Shown in pieces: positions 27,295 to 36,211 of a stretch of DNA of 64,000 nucleotides; position 1 is the stretch's first letter; each line of letters starts with the position of its first letter. The stretch is from Bacteriovoracaceae bacterium UBA4097 (GTDB lineage: Bacteria; Bdellovibrionota; Bacteriovoracia; Bacteriovoracales; Bacteriovoracaceae). A model generated the notes under the pieces. That model had not been told where the DNA came from. It ran no database searches and saw only the letters and a list, made by a program, of their open reading frames with translations. The stretch covers positions 1 through 64,000 of the forward strand of contig DFXX01000044.1 in assembly GCA_002381765.1 (NCBI GenBank). The letters run 5' to 3'. Both the position numbers and the translations under genes were made by a program.

Positions 27295-28386
27295 TTAACC
27301 TTTCTTTACAAGTTCGATGATTTTCGCCGCTATCTTATAAGAAGGTAAGACAAACTCAGCTCCTCCTCTTCTAATCGCCTCTTTAGGCATTCCAAATACA
27401 ACACACGTCTCTTCCGCTTCTGCTATCGTCCGGCCACCGGCCTCTTTAATTCTGACCATCATGTCGGCCCCATCGGCCCCCATTCCTGTTAGCAGCACCC
27501 CGATGGTGTTACTTCCATAGATGGCGAGAATTGATTCCATGGTGACATCTACTGAGGGTGTGTGAGCAGTGCCTTTAGGGGTGGGACTAAGCCTCACAAT
27601 TTGCCCCGGTGCTCCCCCACCTCTCTTACCAAGAGTCATATGAATATCCCCTGGGGCTAGATAACCATGGTTAGGTACAATAATGTCTCCTCTGGCAGCT
27701 TCCTTAAAAGGGAAGGCACAGCTGTCATTAAGTCTCTTGGCAAAGCCCGGAGTAAATGAACCCGGCATATGCTGAACAATGATGACAGGGCAACCAAGAT
27801 CGGCCGGTAAGTGAGGAATAACATCAAAAATAGTATTGGGTCCGCCAGTTGACTGGCCAATGACTATAATCTTCCCCGAGTCCGTTCCCGTCAGTAGGGG
27901 CCCCTTCTCTCTTGCTACCGAAGGCTTGGTATCGTTACTGCGCCTTCTTCTAATTCTTGCAGTTCTTCCGGATAGAAGATTTGCTTTGGCAGCAGATTTA
28001 ACTTTAAAGATCAGATCTTTTTGAATCTGATCGATATTGAGGGACACTGTTCCCCCCGGCTTTCCAATAAAATCTACCGCTCCTAACTCCAGGGCTTCGT
28101 AGGTCGTGCGCTCTCCTTCCTGAGTAAGAGAGCTTACCATGAGGACTGGTCTGGGACTCTCGAGCATAATTCTCTGAAGGGCGGTGAGACCATCCATCTC
28201 TGGCATATTGATATCCATAGTCACCACATCGGGGGAAAATTTTTTGGCCAGATCAATTCCCTCGGCCCCATTCCTGGCAGCTGCCACTACTTCAATTTCA
28301 GGATCCTCTTCGAGCATCCGCCGCAGCTCTCTTCTCATGAGAGCTGAATCATCGACAATTAAAACCTTAATCTTACTTTCAACCAT
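27295..28386 (-). CDS. cheB: Chemotaxis methylesterase/deamidase CheB
   Basis: From the ATG at 28386 (MVESKIKVLIVDDSALMR) the product is 363 residues. The receiver domain has the phospho-acceptor Asp in DVVTMDINMPEMDG, followed by a linker and a methylesterase domain with the triad Ser (GQSTGGP), His (QHMPGSF) and Asp (MGADGADM). CheB removes receptor methyl groups when phosphorylated by CheA. A longer reading frame begins at 28491 but would overlap cheD; the ATG at 28386 leaves a normal 16-base gap. Confidence 0.95.
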   Translation of the reverse strand: MVESKIKVLIVDDSALMRRELRRMLEEDPEIEVVAAARNGAEGIDLAKKFSPDVVTMDINMPEMDGLTALQRIMLESPRPVLMVSSLTQEGERTTYEALELGAVDFIGKPGGTVSLNIDQIQKDLIFKVKSAAKANLLSGRTARIRRRRSNDTKPSVAREKGPLLTGTDSGKIIVIGQSTGGPNTIFDVIPHLPADLGCPVIIVQHMPGSFTPGFAKRLNDSCAFPFKEAARGDIIVPNHGYLAPGDIHMTLGKRGGGAPGQIVRLSPTPKGTAHTPSVDVTMESILAIYGSNTIGVLLTGMGADGADMMVRIKEAGGRTIAEAEETCVVFGMPKEAIRRGGAEFVLPSYKIAAKIIELVKKG

Positions 28387-28402
28387 ATTCCCTCGACTTG
28401 AC

Positions 28403-28885
28403 TTAGATTTCGTCAACGTCTCCATTTGTATGGCAAACATATATATCGCCAGTATAAATGTTAAATTCCGCTGACTTTCCAAACTTCCCACCGGTGCAGC
28501 TTTTCTGCAGGGGGAGCTTTAGATCAATTGCCATTGATCTTGTGGTGGCGAGAATTTCCTTTCCGATATCTGTAAAAGACTTAATCTCTGAAAACATATT
28601 CCCACCACCAACTAGTCTTAAAGTTAAATGCTCATGCTGTGATCCAATGGTCTTCATCTTTTGCAGAAGATAGGGAAAGGCCACATCCGGAGCAATACCA
28701 AAGGAGAACGACTCTCGTGATACCGACTGGGTACTGTGAGATAAAGGCATGTGGGCCATGCCACCGATTTTGAGATAGGGATCCCATAAGCAGATGACCA
28801 CACAGGAACCGATGCCGCCGGTGTAGAGGATAATGTCACTATCCCCTACAGCAGCGTCACCGGTATTAAGCCGCTTTATCTTCAT
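28403..28885 (-). CDS. cheD: Chemoreceptor glutamine deamidase CheD
   Basis: About 160 residues from MKIKRLNTGDAAV; a start five codons earlier (28900) is also possible. Family motifs are clear: YTGGIGSCVVI with the catalytic Cys and Thr, and GGMAHMPLS with the His. CheD deamidates receptor Gln residues and is usually kept in check by CheC; no cheC or cheX is seen here. The start lies inside the end of the triple-CheW gene, so translation is coupled. Confidence 0.93.
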   Translation of the reverse strand: MKIKRLNTGDAAVGDSDIILYTGGIGSCVVICLWDPYLKIGGMAHMPLSHSTQSVSRESFSFGIAPDVAFPYLLQKMKTIGSQHEHLTLRLVGGGNMFSEIKSFTDIGKEILATTRSMAIDLKLPLQKSCTGGKFGKSAEFNIYTGDIYVCHTNGDVDEI

Positions 28886-30365
28886 TCGAGAGTAGAGCAT
28901 CCACGCTGATTAAAACGATGATTCTCTTACCATTATTTAACTTACCAATGCCTTCAAAAAATCTACCGTCAACATTGCTAGTCACTGCCGAGGGAGTGGC
29001 CTCGATCTGAGTTCGCGATAGACGAAGGACTTCAGTTACTGAGTCAACAATAAGACCTGTGGTTTTTCCTTCGATATTGGCCACCACGATTCTCGCCTGC
29101 TCAATTTGTTCAAGTTTGGTCAGGTTAAAACGCGAACGCATATCTACTACTGGTACCACCGTACCCCGAAGATTGATAATGCCTTTCATATAATCCTTGG
29201 TCTTAGGAACCGCCGTAATTTCATTGATACGGATGATCTCCTGAACCTTCATGATATTGATGGCATATTCCTCATTATCCACCTTGAAGCAAACCAGTTG
29301 AAGTTCATCTGAATTTTGGATCATATCGTTAGACATAATTTCTTTCTCCTCTTGAACGCCAATAGCGTCTTCAATCTTCTTTTTATCTGAATCAGAGACG
29401 AGCTTCTCGGTATCAAGAAGCATTAAAAGACGCTTCCCATTTTCAAGTTTCCCAACCGATCTGAGCTTATTGCGGTTATTGGCCTGAATGATGGCCGGGG
29501 GTGGTACAATCAGATTCTTTTCCAGGGTCAGAACCTGCGATACCGAATCGACCAGGATACCTGTAAGTGTTCCACCTAAGTCCACCACCACGATTCTCTG
29601 AGCATCAAGCTTATCCTGAGAGATGTCAGGGCCAAACTCCTGAAGAATTGTTTTCTGATCAAAGAGGATGCGAAGATCCATAATAGGTAAAAGTTGGTTT
29701 CGAAGAGAAATCACTCCTACCGTGTGTTTAGGGGACTTAGGCAGAGGAGTTATCTCAGTTACCCGGATAATTTCCTTTACCTGCATAATATTGATGGCAA
29801 ACTCTTCGTGCCCTATGTGGAAAGTAACAAGTTGCTCACTATCAAACAAAGTCCTGTTATTAAGATTCTTTTCCTCCTTAACATGTTCCGACTCGTTATC
29901 GTGAAACCCAGATAGTTCAGAGAGGATATGCTGTTCGGAAAGAATCAAAACCATTCTTTTCCCGTCATCGATCTTAGCAATTCCTCGCAGGAACTGCCCC
30001 TGAATGGTAGAAACCATTTCAGGGGGATGCTCTAGTACATCTTTTTCAATATGCATAACCTCAGAAACACTATCCACCATGAAGCCCGTCGCCCCACCAG
30101 GAGTATGTAAAACCACAATTCTTGTGGCCTCATTGGCCGCTTGCTCTTCAAGACCAAGTTTTCGTCTTAGGTTAACGATAGGGAGGATTCCTCCCCGCAG
30201 GTTACCAATTCCATCGATATAATCCGCAGAATTCGGCACCTGAATAATATCTGTGAGTTTTATAATTTCCTGCACAGAATTTATGGGGAGTGCCAGCTCC
30301 TCTCCGGCCAGATGGAAAGTGACAATCTGGTCACTACCAAGGTCCAAATTATCTTTTGTAGTCAT
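28866..30365 (-). CDS. Triple-domain CheW scaffold protein
   Basis: A 499-residue protein made of three complete CheW domains in tandem, with no kinase or receiver part. Each unit shows the same landmarks: a (D/E)xxVTFHL-type strand, I(N)xVQEII/VKEII, PxSxxYxxGIxNLRG, and ILPIVNLR/LLPIMDLR/VVPVVDMR, at about residues 10-150, 175-325 and 345-495. Ordinary CheW has one domain of about 160 residues. A three-headed scaffold could link several receptors or CheA rings in the cytoplasmic array. It sits right after the soluble double-headed receptor in the operon, which is a plausible partner. Confidence 0.9.
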   Translation of the reverse strand: MTTKDNLDLGSDQIVTFHLAGEELALPINSVQEIIKLTDIIQVPNSADYIDGIGNLRGGILPIVNLRRKLGLEEQAANEATRIVVLHTPGGATGFMVDSVSEVMHIEKDVLEHPPEMVSTIQGQFLRGIAKIDDGKRMVLILSEQHILSELSGFHDNESEHVKEEKNLNNRTLFDSEQLVTFHIGHEEFAINIMQVKEIIRVTEITPLPKSPKHTVGVISLRNQLLPIMDLRILFDQKTILQEFGPDISQDKLDAQRIVVVDLGGTLTGILVDSVSQVLTLEKNLIVPPPAIIQANNRNKLRSVGKLENGKRLLMLLDTEKLVSDSDKKKIEDAIGVQEEKEIMSNDMIQNSDELQLVCFKVDNEEYAINIMKVQEIIRINEITAVPKTKDYMKGIINLRGTVVPVVDMRSRFNLTKLEQIEQARIVVANIEGKTTGLIVDSVTEVLRLSRTQIEATPSAVTSNVDGRFFEGIGKLNNGKRIIVLISVDALLSNEDKAA

Positions 30366-30394
30366 ATACCAAATCCTTTAACCAAAAATGGTCA

Positions 30395-32353
30395 TTAAGC
30401 GTTCTGAAGTTCATCAGCAAGAGCAGCAATTTCTTCTACGGCCTTAGCGAGTTCAGTCATGCCACGGGCCTGTTGCTGAGCTGCTGAAGAGGCCTGTTGA
30501 GCAGCTGAAGAAGCCTGCTGAGCGGCCGAAGAAATCTGTTCAACCCCTTTCATGGCCTGAGTCACAGCAGCTGCTGCGTCTTCAGTATTGCCGGAGATTA
30601 TCTTCACGCCTTTTTGAACTTCATTCATGTCACTTTCCATGACGATGAGATTCTCAGTAGATTTCTTGGCGTTCTGAACTTCACGCTCAGCTGTTTCGCC
30701 AACTTCCATGATGTCTTTCACAATAACCTGAACCTGATCCTGGATATTTCTCACCATATCTTTGATCTTTTCAGCATTAGATGAGGAATCGGTAGCAAGA
30801 GAGCGGATATCGCTGGCAACCACAGCAAAGCCCTTTCCAAAATCACCAGCGCGGGCAGCTTCAATACCACCGTTAACGGCCAGCATATCTGTCTTCATGG
30901 CAGTATTGGTAATGGCGTCCACGATCTTATCAATCTGTCTGATTCTTACCTGAAGAGCGGCCACGTTCTTAGCAGAAGTTTTGGAAGCATGAGCTGCCAG
31001 TGTTACTCCATGGATAAGCTGATCAACGGAAGTCTTGTTCTCGTTCAGAAGGCCCTGCATAACGTTAACTTTCTCATTTGAGATATTCGCTTTCTGACTG
31101 ATATCAGAAGTGTTCTTTTCAATCTGGTTAAGAGCAGCGGATGATTCCTCAGTCGCCTTACCTTGCTGTTCGGCACCCTTCGCAATTTGTGAAATCGCTG
31201 CCATGATCTGCTGAGCAGATGAATTTGCCTGCTGAATAGTAGCGGAAAGCTCCTCCGCACAAGCGGCCATAGACTCGGATGATTTAGTTGAGTCGGTATT
31301 GTGCTTCAGATCTTCGGCCATCTGGCCAAGTTCATCAGTTGCCGCCTGAATATCTTTAAGTGCTTTTTGCTGCTCATTGGTGGAGGAAGAGGCTTCCTGG
31401 GCAGCCGAGGCAGCTTCTTCAGCAGCAGAGGCCACGATTTCCGTACCACCACGAAACTGCTCAACGGCTGCAGACATCTCGCGAGATCTCTCATTAATCA
31501 GAGCTGCACCTTCCTGCACACTCTTCATATCGGTTTCCATCTGAGCGAGTTGCTTAGTAATGATCTTACCTTTCTCAACTTCTTCTTTGGCCTTAGTTCC
31601 GGCAGTTTCTGTATCTTTAGAAACAACATTAACATCGGTTTGAATATGTTTAATCAGTTCAGAGATTTCTCTCGCCGACTTTTCTGCCACTTCAGCGAGA
31701 TTTCTTACTTCATCGGCAACCACGGCAAAACCACGTCCGTGCTCGCCAGCTCTAGCGGCCTCGATAGCCGCGTTAAGTGCTAAAAGATTGGTTTGATCAG
31801 CAATACCTGCGACGGTTTTGACCACCACACCAATTTCATTGGCCTGTTTTTCTAATTCATTAATCATTCGCGCAGATTCAACGTTTTTCTCTGAAGCAAC
31901 ACTTACTGAAGAAATCAAGCGTTCAATATCTGTAGAAGTAGAACGAACAAGGGTCTGAATGCTGTCACACTTATTCAAAGATTGAATAGCGGCTGTACCA
32001 TTACTTTGAGCACCACGAAGAAGAGATTCAGCAGCTCGCTGCGACTGCTGAGCAGCTGCCGATGCCTGGGTAGCTCCGGCGGAGATAGAATCCATCGCCT
32101 TATTCAACTGATCGGCGGCAGAGGTAGCTTCAGTCACACCACTTCCTAGTTCTTCAGTGGCAGCAGCAATTCTTTCAGCGGCTTGCTGTCTTTTGGCCAG
32201 AGTGCGGGAGTAGTTTCTTTTATCAGCTTTTTCCTTTGCTAGCTTTCTCTGCTCATTAGCATCATCTTTTGATTTTAAGTGATGAACAGAGGCAGTAGGC
32301 TTCTCCTGATAAGAAGAATCTTTCATTGACGGAGGAGTGGCGAGTTTGTTCAT
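30395..32353 (-). CDS. Soluble chemoreceptor with two MCP signalling domains
   Basis: A 652-residue protein with no membrane segment or sensor domain. After a charged N-terminal 60 residues it consists of two methyl-accepting signalling hairpins in tandem. The first tip is canonical (IADQTNLLALNAAIEAARAG, about residues 183-202); the second (ITNTAMKTDMLAVNGG, about 481-496) is clearly homologous but diverged, and the two lie 298-300 residues apart, so it is an internal duplication. The C-terminus has heptad repeats of SSAAQQA. It leads the che operon and is probably part of a cytoplasmic array with the triple CheW. The ribosome site AAAGGA precedes the ATG. Confidence 0.9.
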   Translation of the reverse strand: MNKLATPPSMKDSSYQEKPTASVHHLKSKDDANEQRKLAKEKADKRNYSRTLAKRQQAAERIAAATEELGSGVTEATSAADQLNKAMDSISAGATQASAAAQQSQRAAESLLRGAQSNGTAAIQSLNKCDSIQTLVRSTSTDIERLISSVSVASEKNVESARMINELEKQANEIGVVVKTVAGIADQTNLLALNAAIEAARAGEHGRGFAVVADEVRNLAEVAEKSAREISELIKHIQTDVNVVSKDTETAGTKAKEEVEKGKIITKQLAQMETDMKSVQEGAALINERSREMSAAVEQFRGGTEIVASAAEEAASAAQEASSSTNEQQKALKDIQAATDELGQMAEDLKHNTDSTKSSESMAACAEELSATIQQANSSAQQIMAAISQIAKGAEQQGKATEESSAALNQIEKNTSDISQKANISNEKVNVMQGLLNENKTSVDQLIHGVTLAAHASKTSAKNVAALQVRIRQIDKIVDAITNTAMKTDMLAVNGGIEAARAGDFGKGFAVVASDIRSLATDSSSNAEKIKDMVRNIQDQVQVIVKDIMEVGETAEREVQNAKKSTENLIVMESDMNEVQKGVKIISGNTEDAAAAVTQAMKGVEQISSAAQQASSAAQQASSAAQQQARGMTELAKAVEEIAALADELQNA

Positions 32354-32686
32354 TTATTTTTCCTTTTTTAAATTGAACATTTTTTTTCAGATTAACGTGC
32401 CCTTGTTCGGTATCTGAAAATTTTTTACTTAGAAATATTTTGGCCAAAATTTAGATTTAAATCATCGCAGCAAAATGTATTCGAAACATTTCGAATTAAA
32501 CGAAATGATGTTTAAAAAAACGAAAGTCATCATTTCATAAAACACATATATGACTTTGATTTAATCAATGAGCTCTTATTAAAATGAATGATTATGAATC
32601 AACAGTTGGTTTATTTGTTTTAAGCGAAGAGGTGTTCTGATTTATGAAATGGCCCCAGGAAAATACTCCCGGGGCGATGGAGAAAT
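32354..32686 (-). promoter_or_regulatory. Upstream region of the che operon with two dyads
   Basis: This 333-base, AT-rich gap holds the promoter region of the receptor-che operon. Two symmetrical elements stand out: ATTTTGGCCAAAAT, a perfect 14-base palindrome at 32437-32450, and CATTTCG-N7-CGAAATG, a perfect 7-base inverted repeat at 32487-32507. Either could be an operator. A FliA-like promoter was looked for but not convincingly found. No gene is supported here. Confidence 0.4.
32652..32675 (-). terminator. Hairpin after the GAF kinase-like gene
   Basis: GCCCC and GGGGC pair with an additional two bases across one mismatch, about a dozen bases past the stop of the GAF/HATPase gene when read on the minus strand. 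A weak T/A-rich stretch follows. Likely a terminator that also insulates the che promoter region. Confidence 0.45.
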
Positions 32687-33904
32687 TTAAGCAGCGGCAG
32701 GAAATCTGAGAAGAAATTTTGTGGTATCATCATTCATTAATTCTAGATCCCCACCGTTTTCAAGCATATAAGTGCGGGATAGATAGAGTCCCAAACCAGG
32801 TTGGTCATTTTCAGTCGCTATAAATGCTTTAAACAGCATTGGTTTTAGTTGATCAGAAATACCATTACCAGAATCTTCAAAGATGATTTCCAAGCAATCA
32901 CCTTTCATTTGCGGTCTGATGGTTATAGATCTTGCATTATACTCACAATTTTCCAGTGCCTTGACCGAGTTTTTCAAGAGATGCAAAAAGACCTGTGAGA
33001 CCTGATAGCGATTGCCCTTTATCATCGTTCCCCGGTGAACGAGATTATGCATCTGAATATTCTTTTTTTCTCTTAAGCTCTTAGATATAATCATAAGAGT
33101 ATTTAAAATGCTTGCGAGGTCAAAGTGCTCTTTTCCTTTCTTCTCCTCCCAGCTCGCTATCCTCTCGAGATATAAAAAGGTTTTCCGGATGGAAACAACT
33201 GCATATTCAAGTTTAGTCACGTCATGACCCTTGTTTTTTACCTGAAAGACCTCCTCATTTAACTCCTCCAGAGGAAGCCTAAGCTGATCAATTACCCCTG
33301 AAGCAAGATCATTAAGAAAATGCTTTTTGGCCAAAGACATGAGTTGCTCCTGACGAAGTCTTACTTCCACATTGGCCTTTCGAAGATTCTCCAAGCTATC
33401 TATCAATTGAATATTCTTAAGGCGCAGCTCCATTAACTCGACAACTTGAGAAGCGAGAGCTTTCAGAGAACTTCTCTGGACCTGGTTTAGTTCACCAGGC
33501 TTGTCATCAAGAACACATAGGGTACCCATGGGAATACCTCGTGAACTCACCAGTGGCTCTCCTGCATAAAATCTTATATATGGTTCCCCCTTGACGAGTG
33601 GATTATCAAAGAATCTCTCATCCTCTTCAGTATCCTTAACTTCAAATAGCCCATCTTCCAGAATCGCATGAGAACAAAAGGCGAAGTCTCTGTGAGTTTC
33701 TGAGACATCCAGACCCCGCTTAGACTTAAACCATTGTCGATCACTATCAATGAGGCTAACCAAAGCGATGGGTTTACCACAAATAGCAGATGCGAGTTCT
33801 GTAAGATAATCAAAATTCTTTTCAGCTTCAGTATCAAGGATGAAATAACTGGATAGTTCCTTGATTCTTTCTTCTTCCCGGGGATGCATGGGGGCTCTTT
33901 TCAT
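32687..33904 (-). CDS. GAF-domain histidine-kinase-like protein lacking phospho-acceptor His
   Basis: A 405-residue cytoplasmic protein. Residues 15-165 are a GAF domain of the type with FCSHAIL, which often precedes kinases and diguanylate cyclases. A dimerisation helix follows with SGVIDQLRLPLEEL (about 203-216): against the usual GVxHExxNPL box, Asp206 stands where the His should be. The ATPase domain (about 290-400) is preserved: HLLKNSVKAL (N box), EDSGNGIS (G1), QPGLGLYLS (degenerate G2). It may be a pseudokinase or signal by another route. It lies upstream of the che region and may feed it, but nothing proves that. Confidence 0.75.
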   Translation of the reverse strand: MKRAPMHPREEERIKELSSYFILDTEAEKNFDYLTELASAICGKPIALVSLIDSDRQWFKSKRGLDVSETHRDFAFCSHAILEDGLFEVKDTEEDERFFDNPLVKGEPYIRFYAGEPLVSSRGIPMGTLCVLDDKPGELNQVQRSSLKALASQVVELMELRLKNIQLIDSLENLRKANVEVRLRQEQLMSLAKKHFLNDLASGVIDQLRLPLEELNEEVFQVKNKGHDVTKLEYAVVSIRKTFLYLERIASWEEKKGKEHFDLASILNTLMIISKSLREKKNIQMHNLVHRGTMIKGNRYQVSQVFLHLLKNSVKALENCEYNARSITIRPQMKGDCLEIIFEDSGNGISDQLKPMLFKAFIATENDQPGLGLYLSRTYMLENGGDLELMNDDTTKFLLRFPAAA

Positions 33905-34125
33905 TATATTCTCCTAATTGTGAGCATCCCCCTATCGTAATCTAAATCTGCTCCCTCAAGATGTGTTCGTTTTTTTATAAGGCTCTTTGAAAAAAGCGAA
34001 CTGAAAATATTTAAAAACTTGGTTTTAGCTGCCCTGGCCTTAGTAGTGAGCTTTTTTATAACCTTCTTTTATGGATATAAAAAAAATGCTATCAGTTTGG
34101 ATCCAATAAGATAAGAATAAAGGAT

Positions 34126-34278
34126 ATGTCAATGGCAGACATGATGATGAATGCTTTGAGGGTGTTCTCTATTATGAGTTTAGGATGGATCTTAATGAAG
34201 AAGGCACGCACTTTTTTAGCCGAGATAGTATCCCATACCTCTTTTCGTCTTGCATATCGGGCAATAACTTTAACCTAA
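34126..34278 (+). pseudogene. Relic of an SLC13 transporter C-terminus
   Basis: Reading from 34126, the segment MMNALRVFSIMSLGWILMK matches IMNAFGVISVMTLGWVLMK at the end of the intact SLC13 transporter (12442-13881) at 12 of 19 positions, and then continues into unrelated codons. Upstream similarity is lost. It is the decayed tail of a second transporter copy. The rest of the 33905-34379 gap has a short open hydrophobic stretch (about 34020-34112) but no supported gene. Confidence 0.65.
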
Positions 34279-34346
34279 TATTTGGTAACTACAATTACAG
34301 TACGGTGTTATTCAGCCCTCGCCTTCAGTGACTTGATAGGCTAGTT

Positions 34347-34368
34347 GGGGAGAAGAGCTCTTCTCCCC
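34347..34368 (-). terminator. Perfect 22-base palindrome after the lipoprotein gene
   Basis: GGGGAGAAGAG followed directly by CTCTTCTCCCC is perfectly self-complementary, 12 bases after the stop of the minus-strand lipoprotein gene. It would fold into a strong stem (tight loop) in RNA. There is no T-run downstream in the minus direction, so termination would be imperfect. Confidence 0.5.
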
Positions 34369-34379
34369 CAGAAAAAAAA

Positions 34380-35402
34380 CTAAGGACGATTTAGAAGATC
34401 ACGGATGTCAATATCATTCAAATAGGTCGTATTCCAGGCGGGAGACCCGGATTGCCCGAGGAGATTACTATCCGGAACAAGGGCGGTTGCAGGAGCACTT
34501 GGGTTAAGTGGGTCATCACAAGAATGAGTCCCAATGCTGGGCAGAGCACCTTTATAGTTAGTAGCGCAGACTCTTTCCTCTCCTGAGCTACTGCCAAATC
34601 CAATTGCATCTAGATTGGCACCTATGTTCGGAGAATAAACGTACTCTAAAAAGGTACCTGAAGTGACAGGTGTATCATCAAGAGTCTTGGCCGAGACCGA
34701 GACATAAGATGAGCCGCCATAATTTGTAATGCCGGTCAAATCAAAGTCACTCCCTCCCGATGATTTGAAACTGGCCATAGTTCGGTAGTCGGAACCGAAG
34801 ACTTCCGCAAACTGCAGTTTCGTTGACCCTGAGCCCGTATCAATCTCATAGTAGGCTTCAAATAGTACCTTATCAGAAGCATTCACTGTGCCCGAGCTTA
34901 AAAGATGTATCGTTTGCTTATTTCCAACACAGGCAAACTGCATCTCAAGTGAAGGAATGCCATCCGTCTCGATAATTATCTTATGGCTCATGTTAACCAT
35001 GCCTGACCCAAGATCGAAGCCCTCTGAACCCACATCTAAAATAAGCTCTGTAACTTTCTGCCCAGGAATAGTAAACGTCCCCGAGGTAGGGATCTCGCTA
35101 CAATTCGAGATGTCTTCTCCACTCGCGAGCCGGTTAAAGTTATTAACCTCCTCTTGAACTCGAGAAAGGACGTGTTTCATATGGGCATACTCATCCTTAA
35201 ATAAGTCGTACTGGTCCCCAGCGGCAAGTGCTTGAGTGAAAGAGGATGCACGTGCACCCGTCACACAATCCATCTCTCCACATTTCATCTGAGGGGCCTT
35301 CAGGATGGTGGTGTATCCACCCCCAGAGGAAGAGCCTCCACCACCACCACCGCCACAAGCAGCCAGGGCAAGGGAAATTATGACTAGGGCCAACTTTTTC
35401 AT
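34380..35402 (-). CDS. Putative lipoprotein of unknown function
   Basis: About 340 residues from MKKLALVIISLALAACGGG: a clear lipoprotein signal with lipobox LAAC followed by a Gly/Ser-rich spacer of some 20 residues, as is common in surface lipoproteins. The rest is beta-rich with paired Cys (MKCGEMDC, FACVG, RVCATNY, HSCDD) and no known catalytic motif. It stands alone between gaps. Probably exposed on the outer membrane. Confidence 0.75.
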   Translation of the reverse strand: MKKLALVIISLALAACGGGGGGGSSSGGGYTTILKAPQMKCGEMDCVTGARASSFTQALAAGDQYDLFKDEYAHMKHVLSRVQEEVNNFNRLASGEDISNCSEIPTSGTFTIPGQKVTELILDVGSEGFDLGSGMVNMSHKIIIETDGIPSLEMQFACVGNKQTIHLLSSGTVNASDKVLFEAYYEIDTGSGSTKLQFAEVFGSDYRTMASFKSSGGSDFDLTGITNYGGSSYVSVSAKTLDDTPVTSGTFLEYVYSPNIGANLDAIGFGSSSGEERVCATNYKGALPSIGTHSCDDPLNPSAPATALVPDSNLLGQSGSPAWNTTYLNDIDIRDLLNRP

Positions 35403-35554
35403 TTTATTCTCCAATTAGGTTAAATTACCGCATACTTAATTTTCGACTGAGTCGGCCCTAAGTCGAATATCAAGTTTTGTTCAAGTTAGCTTAAGATTGC
35501 AATTTTCTAGTGACAATCGATTGACTTCAAAGCTCAAGATCTTAGAATTAAACA

Positions 35555-36211
35555 ATGAAATCTCTCCTTATCATTGAAGATGACCTGGATCTGATCCATC
35601 AACTGAAGCTAGCGGCTGAGGATCAATTCAAAGTCTTAACAGCTTCTAAAATCCAAGAAGCAGGAAAGATCATTAAGAATGAACCTCTCGACGGCATCGT
35701 TGTGGACTACTATCTTCCCGATGGGGTGGCCAAAGATCTTCTCTTGAATCTCCCATCATCATCCCGAGGGACTAAGTTTCTTATCATGACCGCGCACGCT
35801 CAAAAGTGCATGGCCATTGAATGCTTAAACCTGGGCGTCCATGGATTCATAGAGAAGCCATTTTCAAAAAAAAATTTTTTGGAATTTCTCAATAGCCATT
35901 TTCCTACCGAAAGCTGGTTACCCGTGCTATCAATTGAACTTTGCCCCCGCATGCGGACGGCTAAAATCAAGGATCGGGTATACTCGCTCACCGATACAGA
36001 ATTTTATATCTTGGATCACTTCATGAGAAACGAGAACAAGTGGATCTCACGAAACCAGATTATCTCTGACCTCTGGGGAGCAAGTTCCATCTCAAGAAAT
36101 GCCTTCGATACCCACCTATTTAACCTGAAAAACAAGGTCCCTTTCCTCAAAGATGCCATCACCAACTTAAGAGGGCGGGGCTACATCTTTGATCAACAGA
36201 AGATTCCATGA
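35555..36211 (+). CDS. OmpR-like response regulator
   Basis: A 218-residue regulator: receiver domain (about 1-115, acidic pair IIEDDLD, phospho-acceptor Asp in IVVDYYLPDG, conserved Lys in IEKPFSK) and a winged-helix output domain (about 125-215, YSLTDTEFYILDHFM, NAFDTHLFNLKNKV, LRGRGYIF). The DNA-binding half keeps the OmpR/PhoB pattern. Its stop overlaps the kinase start (ATGA), so the two form a co-translated pair. Confidence 0.9.
   Translation: MKSLLIIEDDLDLIHQLKLAAEDQFKVLTASKIQEAGKIIKNEPLDGIVVDYYLPDGVAKDLLLNLPSSSRGTKFLIMTAHAQKCMAIECLNLGVHGFIEKPFSKKNFLEFLNSHFPTESWLPVLSIELCPRMRTAKIKDRVYSLTDTEFYILDHFMRNENKWISRNQIISDLWGASSISRNAFDTHLFNLKNKVPFLKDAITNLRGRGYIFDQQKIP

Noticed and set aside
32396..32430. 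FliA (sigma-28)-like promoter upstream of the che operon (TAAG...CCGAACA on the minus strand)
   Set aside because: Only partial match to both boxes and the spacing is off; not better than chance in this AT-rich gap.
33985..34112. Short hydrophobic open stretch (FKNLVLAALALVVSFFITF) before the SLC13 relic
   Set aside because: No start codon with a ribosome site and no clear match to the SLC13 protein; left unannotated.
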